A program made the translations under genes and the position numbers. From assembly GCA_907163375.1 (NCBI GenBank), contig CAJQUW010014340.1, forward strand, positions 1-64,000: a DNA stretch of 64,000 nucleotides, in the 5' to 3' direction. The stretch's first letter is position 1. The number at the start of each line of letters is the position of its first letter. The notes beneath the pieces are model-generated. The model was not told the DNA's origin. It made no database searches and saw only the letters and a list, made by a program, of their open reading frames with translations. Source of the DNA: Prostheceraeus crozeri (taxonomy: Eukaryota > Platyhelminthes > Polycladida > Euryleptidae). Shown one piece after another: positions 33,601-46,623 of this stretch.

Positions 33601-36230
33601 ACCGAATAATGATTATCGGTTTGTGTCATTTAGATTACATAATTTATCTGCGTAAAACCTTATGTTGTAGAATTCCTGTTTTTCCGCTTTGTTATCACGA
33701 GTTGATGATCCAAGTCATCATCGGCTTCCGGTTGTGTTCTGACGTCCAACATATTGGAGAACCAGCTTCTGTCAATAGCAATGAAATCAATCTGATTGCG
33801 GTATTGGTATCTATCACCTGGTCAGATCCACGTGTATCCACGGTAAAAAGGGAACATCGTGTTGGTCAATTCTAAATCGTTAGTTTGACAGACAGTAGCT
33901 AGAGTAGCCTACTACGGAATATTCATTATTGCATCTATGAACAATCAATTGATCACTCCATCATTTAACATGCGGTTTCAAACTTAAGGGAGGCATGCTA
34001 TTGAACAAATTGTTCGATCTAATCTGAAATTCGTTCGACAAATGCAAAAAGCGCACTCGTTCAATCTAGTCAACATAAGTGACTGATAATAATTAGCCCA
34101 AAGGATATCTCAGAGCGCGTTTTCTAGAAGTCAACCAAATGATTTGGGAACTGTAAGCAATTTATCATTTAAACTCTGCGACTACATGCATAGCCACAAA
34201 CGCGACAGCCGGAGTGTTCCCCACAGCTGGTGGAATTATTTTCTGAAGAAGGAACTTGACGATCATATTTTTGGATGGAACTTCGGGACTATGGTGGAAG
34301 ACCGGGATAATTTCCATTGAATTCATGTATTTTCAAAAGGCCTCTTGTTCATGCAATCAATTACTCATGCCTCACGATTTTCATTTTAATGTATTATTAA
34401 TACCATGGATATCAATGGGATTTCCGGACTGTACAATGGTTGTTTTATGAGCCATTTCTGGAAGACATGCTGAGATTTTAGTGATTATTAGACATTTCTC
34501 ATTCGTCCTGTGATCCACCTATATTCCACATGGAAAGTCAAATAATTTTAGTTAATGGATTTTAACGCAGCCCACTTTAACAATTTAATGCTGACTTAGA
34601 ACGTCTTGTTCTACGGAGTTGATCATAAAAACGGACCACCTCAATCGATTCTCCTCCCTTTCATTAAACATACAATACACCATTGGTGAGCTGTTGTTCT
34701 CTGCTTTTTAATGAGCTTTTTATTATTCATCCACATCCATTGTGACAATCTTTTCAGGTGTTCCGTGCGAAACTGAGAATTATGTAATAGATAATGCAAA
34801 TATTTCATGAGTTTTGATGAGGCATTCCTTTAACTTTGGAATTTCGGAAATTCCCCAATGAATTATAAAGAATTCATTAAAATTTTTTGATTGAATAAAG
34901 AGAGTAATGTTCATCTACTATTACTTTTCTCGGAGAAGATAAGTTTGTGATTTCACGTTTGATGATCCTTTTTGCATTTGAGTAGGTCTACTATGCTGCT
35001 GGCTTGCCATAAACCACGCCCTGTATAGCGAGATTATGAAATTTAGTCAGCGAACTGACATCCTATGCATTATACTCCCTCACGGACGAAATTGCTAAAT
35101 TTGAAACTAAAATTCATCATCCGCTAATATAGACTAGCATTTAGCAAATACTGGCTGTCCAATACTGTGTTAAAATCAAGGAATTATGTGTTTTGTAAAT
35201 TGCTGACGCTGTAGGCATCAAGTTAACTCAGCTTTCAGCTGATGCCCTTATTTTACTTAATGGACTCCAATGAGATTATTAAGTTGCTTGCGTGTCGGCT
35301 GATTAAACCAATAAACTCTTGTCATATTTATGAACAACTACGCTACTATTAGAGACATTCTAAGTTGCAAAATTCAAAATTCATGGGTTGAAATAAAACA
35401 CATGCATTGTTCCTGTATGCAGTGATATTCAAGATGGATTAATACATGAACCCTATCTCTTACATAGTGCAAACTGCTTGATGACACATTAAGATTCTAT
35501 AAAATACATGCGTGTGCGCAATCTAGGTCATGTAGCATTTCATTGCATTAAAGTTCATATTTAATTACATGCGTACCTACGTCAAGCATTGCTACAAATT
35601 TAACAAATCGAACATTTTGGTGTGTCCAAAATACCCATGTGCGAAGTAGTTTCAATTACCGATATCAAATCAACGATTTCGCTGAACATTTTTAATTTTA
35701 CATGGACCTCTTGCATTTTTACAATATTATGAAGGAATGTTGACGGTGACCATGCCCCTATGCTTTGCGAATTTTTCGACCTTTGCAGACAAGCAGCTTC
35801 GATATATCTAAATACAAAAATCAATCTCTAACAAAATGATGTGGGGCTGCTGTCGTTTGACCCACATCTGAAGACTGTTATTGTACTGAGCTATTTTGAA
35901 ACTTTTTCGTTAACGTGTCTGATGTGTCTAATGATTCACCATTTGACACCGTTTATCACCGTGACCGTGTATTTCTTTCTATCAGCATATGAATATTTTT
36001 TATAGCTAAACTTTATTAAAGTCCTTATTAAAATGAAACTACGACTTCTACAAGAATAATGTAAGGCAAGCTAACCAGGTGATAACGTGAGTTAACTTAC
36101 TTTTTAACTAGAGATTTGAAATTCTATGCGTTTTGATGGGTGAGATTTGCAATAAACGATTGCACCGTGATAGAAATAAACGTGATTAGCGCTTCCATTA
36201 AATTAATATAAATCAAGTTATATCTGCAGT
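33601..36230. other. Unassigned AT-rich region
   Basis: I find no gene, RNA gene or element boundary. All frames are short and unconvincing. Confidence 0.4.
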
Positions 36231-37973
36231 CAGTGGCGTAACGCTGATCGACGGGCCCCCCGCAGATTTTCTAAGGGGCCCCATGCCTCGCCATATACAT
36301 AAAGGGCTACATATAGGCTATATTTAGAATGAGCTGGCCGGAGCGCTACTTGGCCTAACAAATCCAACCATCATCAGCTGCATGGTATTAGGCTTATAAC
36401 TGCTACGCGTACGGGTACCTACGTAACGGTATGCAGTATTATCAATTGATTGTATCGCAGTGAGTATAACAATAATAACCTATTACATGATTGACTCGAT
36501 AAAAACTAATTTATTTGTACGTATCAAATATATATTTGCATCAACAGGAACGTTTCAGAAAAAGTGAAAGAAAAACTAGTCAATTGTGTTTCACAAAAAC
36601 TCAGAGATACTTATATAACTTATCATCTTCATACATGTACATGTATTCAACTTATCATCTGCCTTGCACATCATGATCACATCATGCATTCTTCATCATC
36701 GTATTTACATCATGAGTCACTAGTCAGACTTAGGGTTTACAATCCCGGGATCTCGGATCCCGGGATCCCGGGATCTCGACCCTATTTCCGAGATTAAAAA
36801 TCCTGGGATTACGTCTTCGAGATCTCGAGGTATTTCGAGATATTTGAAAGATTGGCCCTGAGTTCCTTCTAAGTGACATAGTTAAGAGAGTCAATGGCTT
36901 TTTTGAAAATGCATCTAAATTTTTTATGTTCCAAGTTTGATAAATTGCTAATGTGCTGTATTTGCCGAGCTAGCTGGTTAAGCCTCGTTCACATGATGAC
37001 ATTAGTGCCGAGGAGCAGCGCGAAATCTGGGCTAAATCAATGCCGTGACACAAACCGTTCAGACGCTTAATAAACAGTGTTGTGACACTGCTACTAGTAT
37101 TGCTTCTGTAAACTGAAAATACTTCGTAAATTGATAGCTGAAAGACAAATCACAACGATTTAAAATAACGACTAAAGGCCCGTTCAAGGCTCGTTCAGAC
37201 AGAGCTAGATTTGCGGTTTGCGGTCTTTGAGGGAAAAACCGTCGAAGAAACCGTCATTCAACCCAGTGAGTCTCCCGAATTCGCTCTATTGACAGGTCAC
37301 CGGACTGCTACTGCAGCTGCGGTGTGTTGGTTTTCACACATCGACAACGAATTGTGTCTCGGTGATTAATTGACGGTGAAAGACAATTTGAAAAAAATCA
37401 TCAGTTATCGACAAAATGACATTGCAGTTGTATTCATCTTGTTGTTGTGATGAAGACAATGTTTCGTTCATCAAAATCGACCCAGTGGTTCAGAAGTTAT
37501 GTCAAAAAAAGCATTTGCTCTCTAAGTGAATGTAGGCCTATGCTCAACTGATAAGTGAGTACCGTTGACAGAAAGTCTTCGAAACACAAAATTGGCGATA
37601 GCTCAGCTAATATTACATCAAATTTAACAAAATAGACTTCATTTTACTTGTCATTTCATGATTGTGAAGATGGTGCAGGGTGCAGACAGTTGCTTACACA
37701 GATATAGAAAATCTTTTGCCAATACTCATTATCACATCAGTTGACAAGCACGTATCGTCTTTTGAAATATTTCTTGAAACTTAATGATTAAAAACATATG
37801 CAGTATACATAAATCTCGATCGAGATCCCGGGATCCCGGGATTGCGATTAGCCAGTCTCGAAAATCCCGGGATTGAGAAAACGGCTCGAGATTGTAAACC
37901 TTAGTCAGACTTGATCCAAGGCTCGGGCCCCCCCCGCAACGCGGGGCCAGCGGGGGTGGTTGTTACGCCCCTG
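36231..37973. mobile_element. CAG-ended hAT-like element interrupted by another element
   Basis: The left end reads CAGTGGCGTAAC. The right end, inverted, reads CAGGGGCGTAAC, and both are followed by GGGCCCC-rich DNA. These ends fit the YARNG pattern of hAT inverted repeats. No target duplication is detectable (TCTGCAGT against ACTTAAAG). Without the nested 1.2-kb insertion it would be about 560 bp and non-coding. The boundary call rests on the 12-base inverted ends and the shared GC-rich subterminal DNA. Confidence 0.65.
36731..37903. mobile_element. hAT-type non-autonomous element with 8-bp duplication
   Basis: The ends are TAGGGTTTACAATC and, inverted, TAAGGTTTACAATC, both fitting the YARNG hAT rule. 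They are flanked by a perfect 8-bp direct duplication GTCAGACT (36723-36730 and 37904-37911). Just inside both ends are clusters of ATCCCGGGAT, GATCTCGA and CTCGAGAT palindromes (36741-36840 and 37815-37890). The 1,173-bp interior encodes no transposase that I can see, so it depends on another hAT. It sits inside the CAG-ended element. Confidence 0.85.
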
Positions 37974-40390
37974 ACTTAAAGTGTATATTACAAGATGGGA
38001 AAGAGTGCGCTAGCGTGTTTTTAATATAGATGCTTGGATTTCTAAGCGTTTGTTTCGCTTATTGATGAAAAACATCCAGATTTGTGACCCTTCTTGCACG
38101 AGAACTTTTATCAATCTGCATCCTACAAATACTTTAGAGTGTGACCTACAAAGTACGCATGTCAAAATGCATTTTCAAACTAGTAGCTTGAACACCCATG
38201 CGTTTTTATAGGACTGCAGTTGTAAAAACTAATTATTTATTGATTTTAAAACTTTCTAATGAACATTTTTAAACTTATTGATTTGTGCCTTTTCTTTAAA
38301 AATGAAGTCAAGCGTTTATCGTTGCACCATTTCCTACGGGACGGATAACGGTCTATGACACGACACCACTCAGCATTTAGCATGGACCGACAGCTTTCAA
38401 TGCCCAGTGGCTCTGAGCTCCAGCACATTTATGCTAATCTAAAAACTTCAGTAGAAATTTTCATAATTAACATCTGTATGATAATTACGAAAAGTGTCAT
38501 TTAATTTATTTATACTTGGTGAACATTTTCTCATTCAACAACAGCACATTTATCAAATACTTGCTTTCAGTGAAAGTCGTTAGCAGATCAGTAGCATGTA
38601 TGCAAGGCATAATACAACTAAATTGGGATATGCGTATCTTAGAAGAAAAGATATTTTTTTGATACAATACATTATTCTAAAAGACATCAATTAACAGATG
38701 CGTGCAAATATTTCACAATCGCAGAAAAACTATGAACAAAAGCAGATGAATAGCAACCAATGACACGTTGTGAGTTGAATTTATCATTGTAAATAGTCAA
38801 CACCAGATAAATTCCTATTGTAATATAAAGTAACACGTAATGTTATAATTCGTCAACGTCATGTATTTTCAAAAGAAAAGATTATTCATGAAACATCATT
38901 AAAGAGTGTTTAAATAACAACCCATTACTTTTATTTCTTATCAAAATGCATCAACACTTACCCACAGAACGCACCCTTAGGACGGAGTAGTAAATTTGTC
39001 CCTTATTTTCTCTTAAAGCAATGATCCGACTTTTTATGGAGAAAGGATCTTCATTTGTGAATACAGTAAAAGACAATATGTTTAATCACCGGTTCTTTTT
39101 TCGGTTGAACACCGTAGGATATGACCACAGAAAAAGAAAAACAACCAACATAATACAATTTGGATTATATCTTTTGTTGCCATCGATATTATTTTAATTA
39201 GAAAATATAATTTTACACGACCGTGTAGTTATACCAGTATGTTCCCAATATTCCGGCTAAGCCATGGCTAAGGGATACTTTGAATGCACATTGAATAGGG
39301 CATTCAATGTCAATAAGAAATTTAAACTGACCTATTTGCGTTTGGAATGCAATCTGCAACCTTGGTAGTGCATCAGCCTTGACAGAAGCTGACACACGAT
39401 GCATATGTCATTGCCCGCGAAAAAATATTATCGTTTACTTTGGATATTGCCATAAAGTGTGCATGAGCTTTAGGTACTTTCAATGTTTTGTCATGATTTA
39501 CATTGTAATTTGTGAAAATTGGAATGATTCATGGCACTTCTCAAATATTTATTTCATTCTCAGTAATGGTCCTTATCTAATTATCTAATCATTCGACAGC
39601 TTTACATCTAATGACTTGTAACGCTTCTCATGTTCTAAATTCGTGCAAATTTACAAAGTGCCTTTCCTGCTACTTCTTAAATTTTATTTTGTTTTAATAT
39701 AATGCACATGAAGCGCAAATAGTATGTGTGCATCGCGAATTGAAAAGAGTGCTATCCACCGCTATAGATCTGCCGATGATATATGCATGTTTGACATATT
39801 GTATTAACCAAAAAATAACCATTGTGTCAATTCCATTGATGTGATGGTCTCAAAAATATATTATTGGCCGTATATCCTAAACAAACAAACATTCTGCTGG
39901 AAAATGAAAATGCTACAAATGAAAATTTTACCTAATTTATAACAACAATGAATGATTGATTGCGTGATAACAATCTTGAGGAGAAGTTTGTTTGTTTCAA
40001 AAACATTACATATATCATTCAAATCACATTATTGCAAGTTTATAATTCCGCGATTTTTAAATCGCATAATTGATAGCAGATTGTTTCTTAAAGAATTGAA
40101 ATGGGCAACCGTAAATTACGTATAGAAAGTCGTTTCCGAATTCAACAAACTTTATATGCTTAGAAAGCTCATATTCTGAAATTACTCCTGTGAAAATTAT
40201 ATGACTTTACTCCAAATGTAGCAGTGTCAGACTAAATAATGTTTCAATCTTTTGCAATTTGTTTGGAATTCAATTCTCATTTTCATCGCTAGCGTGACTC
40301 ATCACATTAACGCATGCATAACTGACAGGCCACACATTTTCTCACATAGATGGATTATTTACTATGCGGCTTCACCATGGTCGGATGAGG
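37974..40390. other. Unassigned AT-rich region
   Basis: I see nothing that I can name. Short frames at 38.25 and 39.2-39.6 kb carry no motif. Confidence 0.4.
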
Positions 40391-40394
40391 CAGA

Positions 40395-41099
40395 TGTCTG
40401 ATTATAATTCAAAGATGGACGTTTGCGCCTTTTGATGAAGTCTGGGCAAGACATTTCTGATCGTTTTTTACATCGATAGTCAGGACAATTGCAGGAAATT
40501 GCTCATCTGGGGAGCCATTTGGAGTGATGGTCGCATTTCACTGCATGTTATGAAGGAAAACATAAACTCCGAACATTACGATCGAGTGCTCGAAGAACGT
40601 GTTTATCCCTTAGCATTCAGTTTAGGTGATCCATCATCTGATTGGATTATCGTAGATGATAATGCTCAATGCCATCGTGACAGGGTGACTCAATTGTAAA
40701 GACAGACAGGAATACGAACTTAGACTGGTCTGCAACGTCTCCTGACTTGAATCCAATCGAGTATGTCTGGTCTATCTTGAAACGGCGAGTTCGTCGACGT
40801 CTTTGTCCTAGCAATGATTTGAATCGGTTGGAATCTTTACTGAGGCAGGAGTAGAATCAGATTGATCAACAGATGATCAGAAATTTGATCGGCAGTATGC
40901 CTAATCGAATCCGAAAGGTACTTAGAACCTAGAACAGACGAATCTGGCAACAAGGGAACTCACCCATCAGTCCTTTTAACAAAGAAAAATATTTAATATG
41001 ATATAGGAAACAAATTCATTCAATTATAGTTAAAAACTTGCTCTTTACAATATAATGTTGCTGTTTTAGCTTATTTCTAAATATCTTTGAGACGGACTG
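40395..41099 (+). pseudogene. Tc1/mariner relic, 5'-truncated
   Basis: The plus strand shows the same transposase wording as the 29.7 kb element: DGRLRLLMKSGQDI near 40423, LLIWGAIWSDGR at 40499, IVDDNAQCHRDRV, then after a stop TSPDLNPIEYVWSILKRRVR, and near the end IRNLIGSMPNRIRKV. Stops at about 40697 and 40850 break it. The right end (CAGTCCGTCTCAAAG when inverted, at 41099) resembles the CAGTCCGTTTC end of the other copy. No left end was found. The protein would be a DDE cut-and-paste transposase, and this copy is inactive. Confidence 0.83.
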
Positions 41100-41280
41100 C
41101 TACAGATTAGTTGTCGTCCTAGTTGATAGGTTACTTAACTCCCATGACAAGTTTATCAAAGATGCAATTACGTTATGTGTGGTTCTTAGAAATCATAATT
41201 AGTGTGAGGATCGTGTAAGTCTGTTACTTCGTAGGTCCAGGAAAAACCTTGAAAGTTATCAATATATTTCGAAAAATCCT

Positions 41281-41420
41281 GAATGCAAGCTAATGCCATG
41301 CCGGATGTAAGCTTTTGCCATGCTGAATGCAAGCATAATGTCATGATAAATGCATAAATGCCATGCTAAATGCATAAATGCCATGCTGAATACAAGGATG
41401 GAATACAAGCTAAATGTCAT
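41281..41420 (+). repeat. Short degenerate tandem repeat
   Basis: A unit of about 20 bases built on ATGCCATGCTGAATGCA / ATAAATGCCATGCTAA is repeated about six times with variation. Confidence 0.75.
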
Positions 41421-43499
41421 TTAACAATGGGAAATTCTAATTCCCGTGTTATGAAGCCTACAATTACAATGTCCACAAAATACAAAAGGCATCAAAAAAT
41501 GCTAAAAATGCTAAAAATCTCATTATGTTGTAGACTATTTCAGATATGAAATTTACATCTTTCGCCTTTTCACTTGAGTAAGGGTGAAAAGGGTGGAAGT
41601 AAGGAAAGAGTCAGTTGTACTCGCAAATCAAAAGCTACACAACAAAATGACAACATTCAAAGCTTTTTTTATTTTCTTCAGATCTTAGTTAGAGCATCTA
41701 CAGATTGCTTTCCAAATCGTTGCAAAGCTCAAAAAATTCCTTTATCTTTTCTGTATTCTCCTCAAATTTAATAGCGCGTTCTGAATTGATTTGCTACTGT
41801 CTACATTCACTGATCAGTTTAAACACTTGGTTTAGGACACATGTCAGCTTTCTTAAGTAAATGAAGTCATAAGTGATTGCAAGATTGCTCTGTCACATTT
41901 ACTTTATCATGTCAGCCCTCGTGACACTGTCGTGTAATCACTGATCAGTTTCAAAATCTTGGTGATTTGTTTATCGGATTATTAATAGCACCGCCACCAA
42001 CTGCACTTCATCATATGTAATTTGCCAATAAACGGGTGAATCTCTTTTTAATAGAACTCACATATCAATGGAGCTGTCAACACTAGCATTCTTTTTTATC
42101 CAAACTTGAAAATTCCAACGTAGTACAAGATGCTGTGAAGTTGTGTGCAGTTGACCAGTAATAACATCGTTTATCACACAAGTCGCGCAGAGTAAAGTGA
42201 AATTATAGGCTAATTGAAATTGTTCCAAATGCTGTCGAGATTCGAAAAAAGTACATTATCTTATAGCTTATGAAAGCCTGATTCAATGGTGATATTCAGA
42301 ATACTTCATTTTGTCTGTAGTTATTGGTGAATGAATTGACCAAATTACATATTTTTTGTCTGCTGACCACCACTGATCAGACATGACATAAACGCTCTGT
42401 CAAATTAAAGGAATTGGATTGGAGCAAAATACACGTTTTCATCTGTGATGAAAGGTTCGTTCCTTACAACGGTGAAGACTGCACGTACATAAAGTTTATA
42501 CTGACAGACTTTTTTCAAAACTTGAAATACCAGCTGTCAATATCCATAAAGTAGATTTTTCTTCAGTTGAAGTTGCAGTAACTGAATATAAACAGCAGCT
42601 GAAGATTTTCGTAGACGTGCAACTTCTTATGTATTTAATGTGCATAATTTAAAGCATGGATGCGGAGTCGGAGTCCCGGAGTCCTATCATTTTTGCTGTA
42701 GTCGGAGTGCTATCAAATCATACGACTCCGGACTCCAGCCTATATAATACAAACAAATTATTTATCCTCGAACATAGCTGTCACTGTCTTGATGTCAACT
42801 TTCTCCGTCAAACAAAAGTACAGAGACAACAGTGTATGCAAAGCTTGTAATAATTGAGGAAATGAAACGTGATAGTGAAATAGGATTGTCTTTTCACTCG
42901 ATGATTTAGTAGAGAAGACAAGCCTTTCTAGCCTCGATCACACCTACGCACCAAAGGTCACATCAGAGACAAAAATTTAATACTAGTTTGCTTGAGAACA
43001 TTACCTCTTGCCCTCACGTTAATCGTGTGTGATGTCTCCTCCAAAGCGCATGTTAAAATCGAAAATGTACTCATATTTTTTGAAAAAGATGGGGGATTTT
43101 CCTGCCTGGTAGAGACCGGAGAAAAACCGTGTGAAGCACACATCAACAAGGTGGGAGGAGCCGAGTCGTATGCATACAACTGAAAGCGACATTTGATAAA
43201 CTTTCATCGAAAATGATTGATAATTGATGTAGCAATGATCACTTCAGATAGGTTCAGGCAAGCCCGTAATGACCTATGATGTAGGTAACCAGTTTTTTTC
43301 AAAATGTGGCATTATGACGCTATATTATCCCGCAAGAAAACGAGATGCATCCGAATGCATTCAAATGAATTCGAATCACCTGAATGAATAATCATAGACG
43401 CGTGAATACTCTCGATGCAAAAATCTAGGCATGATTGCGTTTAGGATGCAATAATTCAGGACTCGATAGTCTATGCAGTCAATGAATGCATTCAAAACC
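41421..43499. other. Unassigned region with GGAGTC repeats
   Basis: No gene is supported. GGAGTC and its inverse GACTCC cluster at 42664-42740 (GGAGTCGGAGTCC ... GACTCCGGACTCC), giving a fold-back segment. A 63-codon plus frame at 42992-43183 has a hydrophobic start but no identifiable domain. Confidence 0.4.
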
Positions 43500-43517
43500 G
43501 GTATCACATTGAATTAT

Positions 43518-43608
43518 TTATCGTTGAGAAAATCCGGCTAATGTGAGCAGCAGACATGGTACACATACAGCGCGATGTTATTCCAATTTATCGTTGTAGC
43601 CATCGACA
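43518..43608 (-). mobile_element. Harbinger end fragment
   Basis: Read in reverse complement, this 90-base stretch matches the left subterminal region of the Harbinger at about 3845-3925. The shared blocks are AACGATAAATTG, CACATTAGCC and GATTTTCTCAACGATAAAT. It has diverged and lacks the element's outer end. It shows that the same family has left other, probably MITE-like, copies. Confidence 0.75.
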
Positions 43609-44084
43609 ATAATCCGTTAATTTGAGAGTAAAATAACCAAGTAATTTAAAGTTAAACTATTAATTCGTTAAATTCTATGTTATCTTTAAAATCATGTTTT
43701 AGCTAACATTGTGTCTTCACAAATAAATTTCCTGCTTTTCTTAGTTTCTTTATTTTTCTTCGGCTATGGCCCCATACACATCTTGCAAAAACTTATAAGC
43801 CTACATCTTAGCTGTCCATGCAGCTTTTCTCGAAAAATACTTAAATCACTTCTAAACATCTGTGTTAAAAATATGTAAAATCTGTGGAAAACAAATGAGC
43901 AGTAGTTATACAGAATGAATAACGTAAGAGGATAGTTGCACGTGATTTGCGAGTTTGGTAAACAAAAGTTAATTCAAAAAACAGACTGTGTTAACTTCGT
44001 TAAAAATTGAAAAATCTATCAGGTTTGCGTAGTTTAACAGGATTAATGATATTTTCACTTATCCCTGCGCACTTCAGGCACCAG

Positions 44085-44612
44085 TCAAATGCACTTATTT
44101 CCGCGCATGAATAGCAAGCGTTCAATATTCCGGTCCGTAAGGCGTGACCTCTTATCTCTGAGCACATCTTTGCCGCTGGAGAATAGTCTTTCTACAGAGG
44201 CACTTGACGGCATGCCAGTATTGAATTTCTTGAAAAGTTTCAGTAAGACAGAGTTATCTCGGAAAGACTTTTCGCTGAATTCTTTTTTTTTCTCCAAATA
44301 CCTGATAGCCAGGAATGAACGATGAAATAAGCGGATTCACATGAACCACCGCTTTTCCGAGTTTGGGTCAAAAGAAAGAAGTTTGGGCAGAAAGAAATCG
44401 GCATCGTCAGCTGAAGCTTCGATGTCTGTCGAATTAGTTGACTTGACATCAAGATCTGATCTCGCAGCCGCATATTTATTAAAAAAAGTTAACGGATTAA
44501 CGGACTTCCATGAGAGTAACGGAAACTAAACTAATCGTTAACTTTTTTAGAAAGTTAAAAAGTTAAAAAGTTTATAACGGATTAACGGAAGTTAAGGGGT
44601 AGTGCCCAACTG
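44085..44612 (-). pseudogene. hAT transposase C-terminal relic
   Basis: The minus frame 44297-44085 ends with the hAT dimerisation domain. It reads MPSSASVERLFSSGKDVL, RSRLTDRNIERLLFMR, the conserved block by which hAT transposases pair. A second minus frame to 44473 probably belongs upstream across a frameshift. The DNA continues to 44612, where GGGGTAGTGCCCAACTG (inverted CAGTTGGGCACTACCCC) looks like a hAT terminal repeat, beside many GTTAACGGATTAACGG-type repeats. The N-terminal zinc finger and catalytic core are absent. No full left end was found. Confidence 0.82.
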
Positions 44613-46623
44613 TGTCAGTTACTAGTTCAAAAAACATCTGCAGATGTAAGCTGATGCAGATTTCTACAGGTTACATCAAGTCTGCGAATTTTTCCACCAA
44701 TAAACGATTACTTTTAAGAAACGTGTTTTCGAACCCTTACCTTGTAGAAAGCTTTTCTAGGTACCTGTATGGTGTCATTGATATAAATATTTGTATAAAT
44801 TTGAAAACAAATTTTCATGTTTTTCATCAATAAGCAAAGCTTTCTTGCAAGTGCTCTGTTGTGAATGTGCAAAGAAATTCAAGTATCAACAACAGGCTTG
44901 TTAAATAATAGTTACTTCACAAATGACGTTTGGAAAGAATTGCAAGTAGGCCTAGAAAATGCATATGACAATTGTTTGGGCACTAATGGGGTATGATGGT
45001 GAATTATAATAATATTAAATTTATTTCATCTTTAGAGAAAAATGAGAGTAATTGAGAGCCTTCATAAACTGACATGGTACCGGTAACTAAAACGGAAATA
45101 TTAACGGAAATATAACTATATGAAAGAACTTCCTTCACACAATGGAAGCCACCATCCCTTATTCTTATGTTGTCATGGCAACGCGTATCCATTGAGTTTA
45201 AATTTTTTTAATATTCAAATCTGTTCTGGTCTTCTAATTTTGTAATTTATCGGAGTCTTATCGTTTTGACATTTGTGCTCTGATTTTTGACTTGTTCTAC
45301 AATTTGCAAAACAAACTAATACTACTTCAATTAATTAAGTAAGGCCTGTTTAAAAGATAGAATTTCGAAAAGTCGTTCATTCTGTTGCTAATGAGATTAA
45401 TTTATGAAGTCATTCATCGAATGAGTTTTTGATTCTATCCATCAACTATTCGGAAGTTATCCTGTAGAAATTTTCTTTGATGTTGTTATTACTCAAGGAC
45501 TCCTGCTTAAGTATAGCATTTGAAGATGTTGTAGATATATTTTTATTCTGCCTCTATTATCATATTTCTATCTTTTTGATGTGGTCTCTTCAGACCTAGT
45601 TGCGGAAATTGAAAAGAAAGCAAGGAAACGATTTTTGAATCTAATGTATATCATAAAGAGCATTGATTGCTTGTCATGAAGACTCTAGGGACAGACTGAT
45701 GAAAACAAGAGTCTAAATTGAGAATACTAATTTCATTAAGTTTCTAGGATAGAGGATTGCACTCAAAATCTATGAAGAAATTCTCACATTTCGCATCAAA
45801 AATTCCTAATTTCCACAGGATATGCATCAGCGTACTTTAATATGGGAAATCTTTGCTTAGGTTTACTGATGCCAAGACCAGCATCTTGGCTTTGACCTCA
45901 GAATTGCAATCCCACATATGTTTACGAATCGTGTGAAAATGATATCAAGATTTTCGTAGATAGGTCTGCACTGTTAAGCAAACAGCCTCGCATTAAGAGA
46001 ATTGATAGTGTCCGCACAACAGAGGTCAGAATTATATTGGATACATTTTCTGAATTTCATGCTCTTTATGCATGATTTGCTATGAAACAGAAAAATAATT
46101 ATAGATGAAGTTTAGTAAAGCCAATGCTGAAAAAAGTCTAAAGATCGATTTTTACATAGGATTCGGATAAGGTTCGCATTTATGTAGCACAAATGAAGTC
46201 TGAATTACAAGAAATACGGCTCATAGTCTAGATGGATGCGTATTTTGGAGGCACAAAACAGAACGATTGGTCGGATGCTCATAATGCTAGATCAAATTCA
46301 AATCGCATAAGCATTGCTGTATGTTTATTTCACATGAAATTACATGAAAGTTCGCATAAAATTTCCAAACAAATTTCCTTGAAGTTTGAAATGATAGATA
46401 TAGGAATCCAAGCTAAATTATAATAAGAATCGGAAAAGTACTGTGTAGAGGGTGTTTAACTTTTCAGAGCCGCTGTTTGAGCATATTTATCCAGGTATTT
46501 TCTATGTCTACTGAGACAACAGTAATAAAAGCAGCAACGATTATGAATCGTAAATGTAATTCCAAAAAAAACGGACTCTTACAAAAGATTTTCAATGTGA
46601 CTGCCATTTTCTGATAAACAAAT
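44613..46623. other. Unassigned AT-rich region
   Basis: I see no supported gene or repeat. Confidence 0.4.

Noticed and set aside
36978-37215. GCCTCGTTCACAT and GGCCCGTTCAAGGCTCGTTCAGAC segments that look like Harbinger-type ends
   Set aside because: They are in the same orientation and no inverted partners were found.
42992-43183. 63-codon plus frame with a hydrophobic N terminus that could be a signal peptide
   Set aside because: There is no recognisable domain or splice evidence, and an equally long frame exists on the opposite strand.
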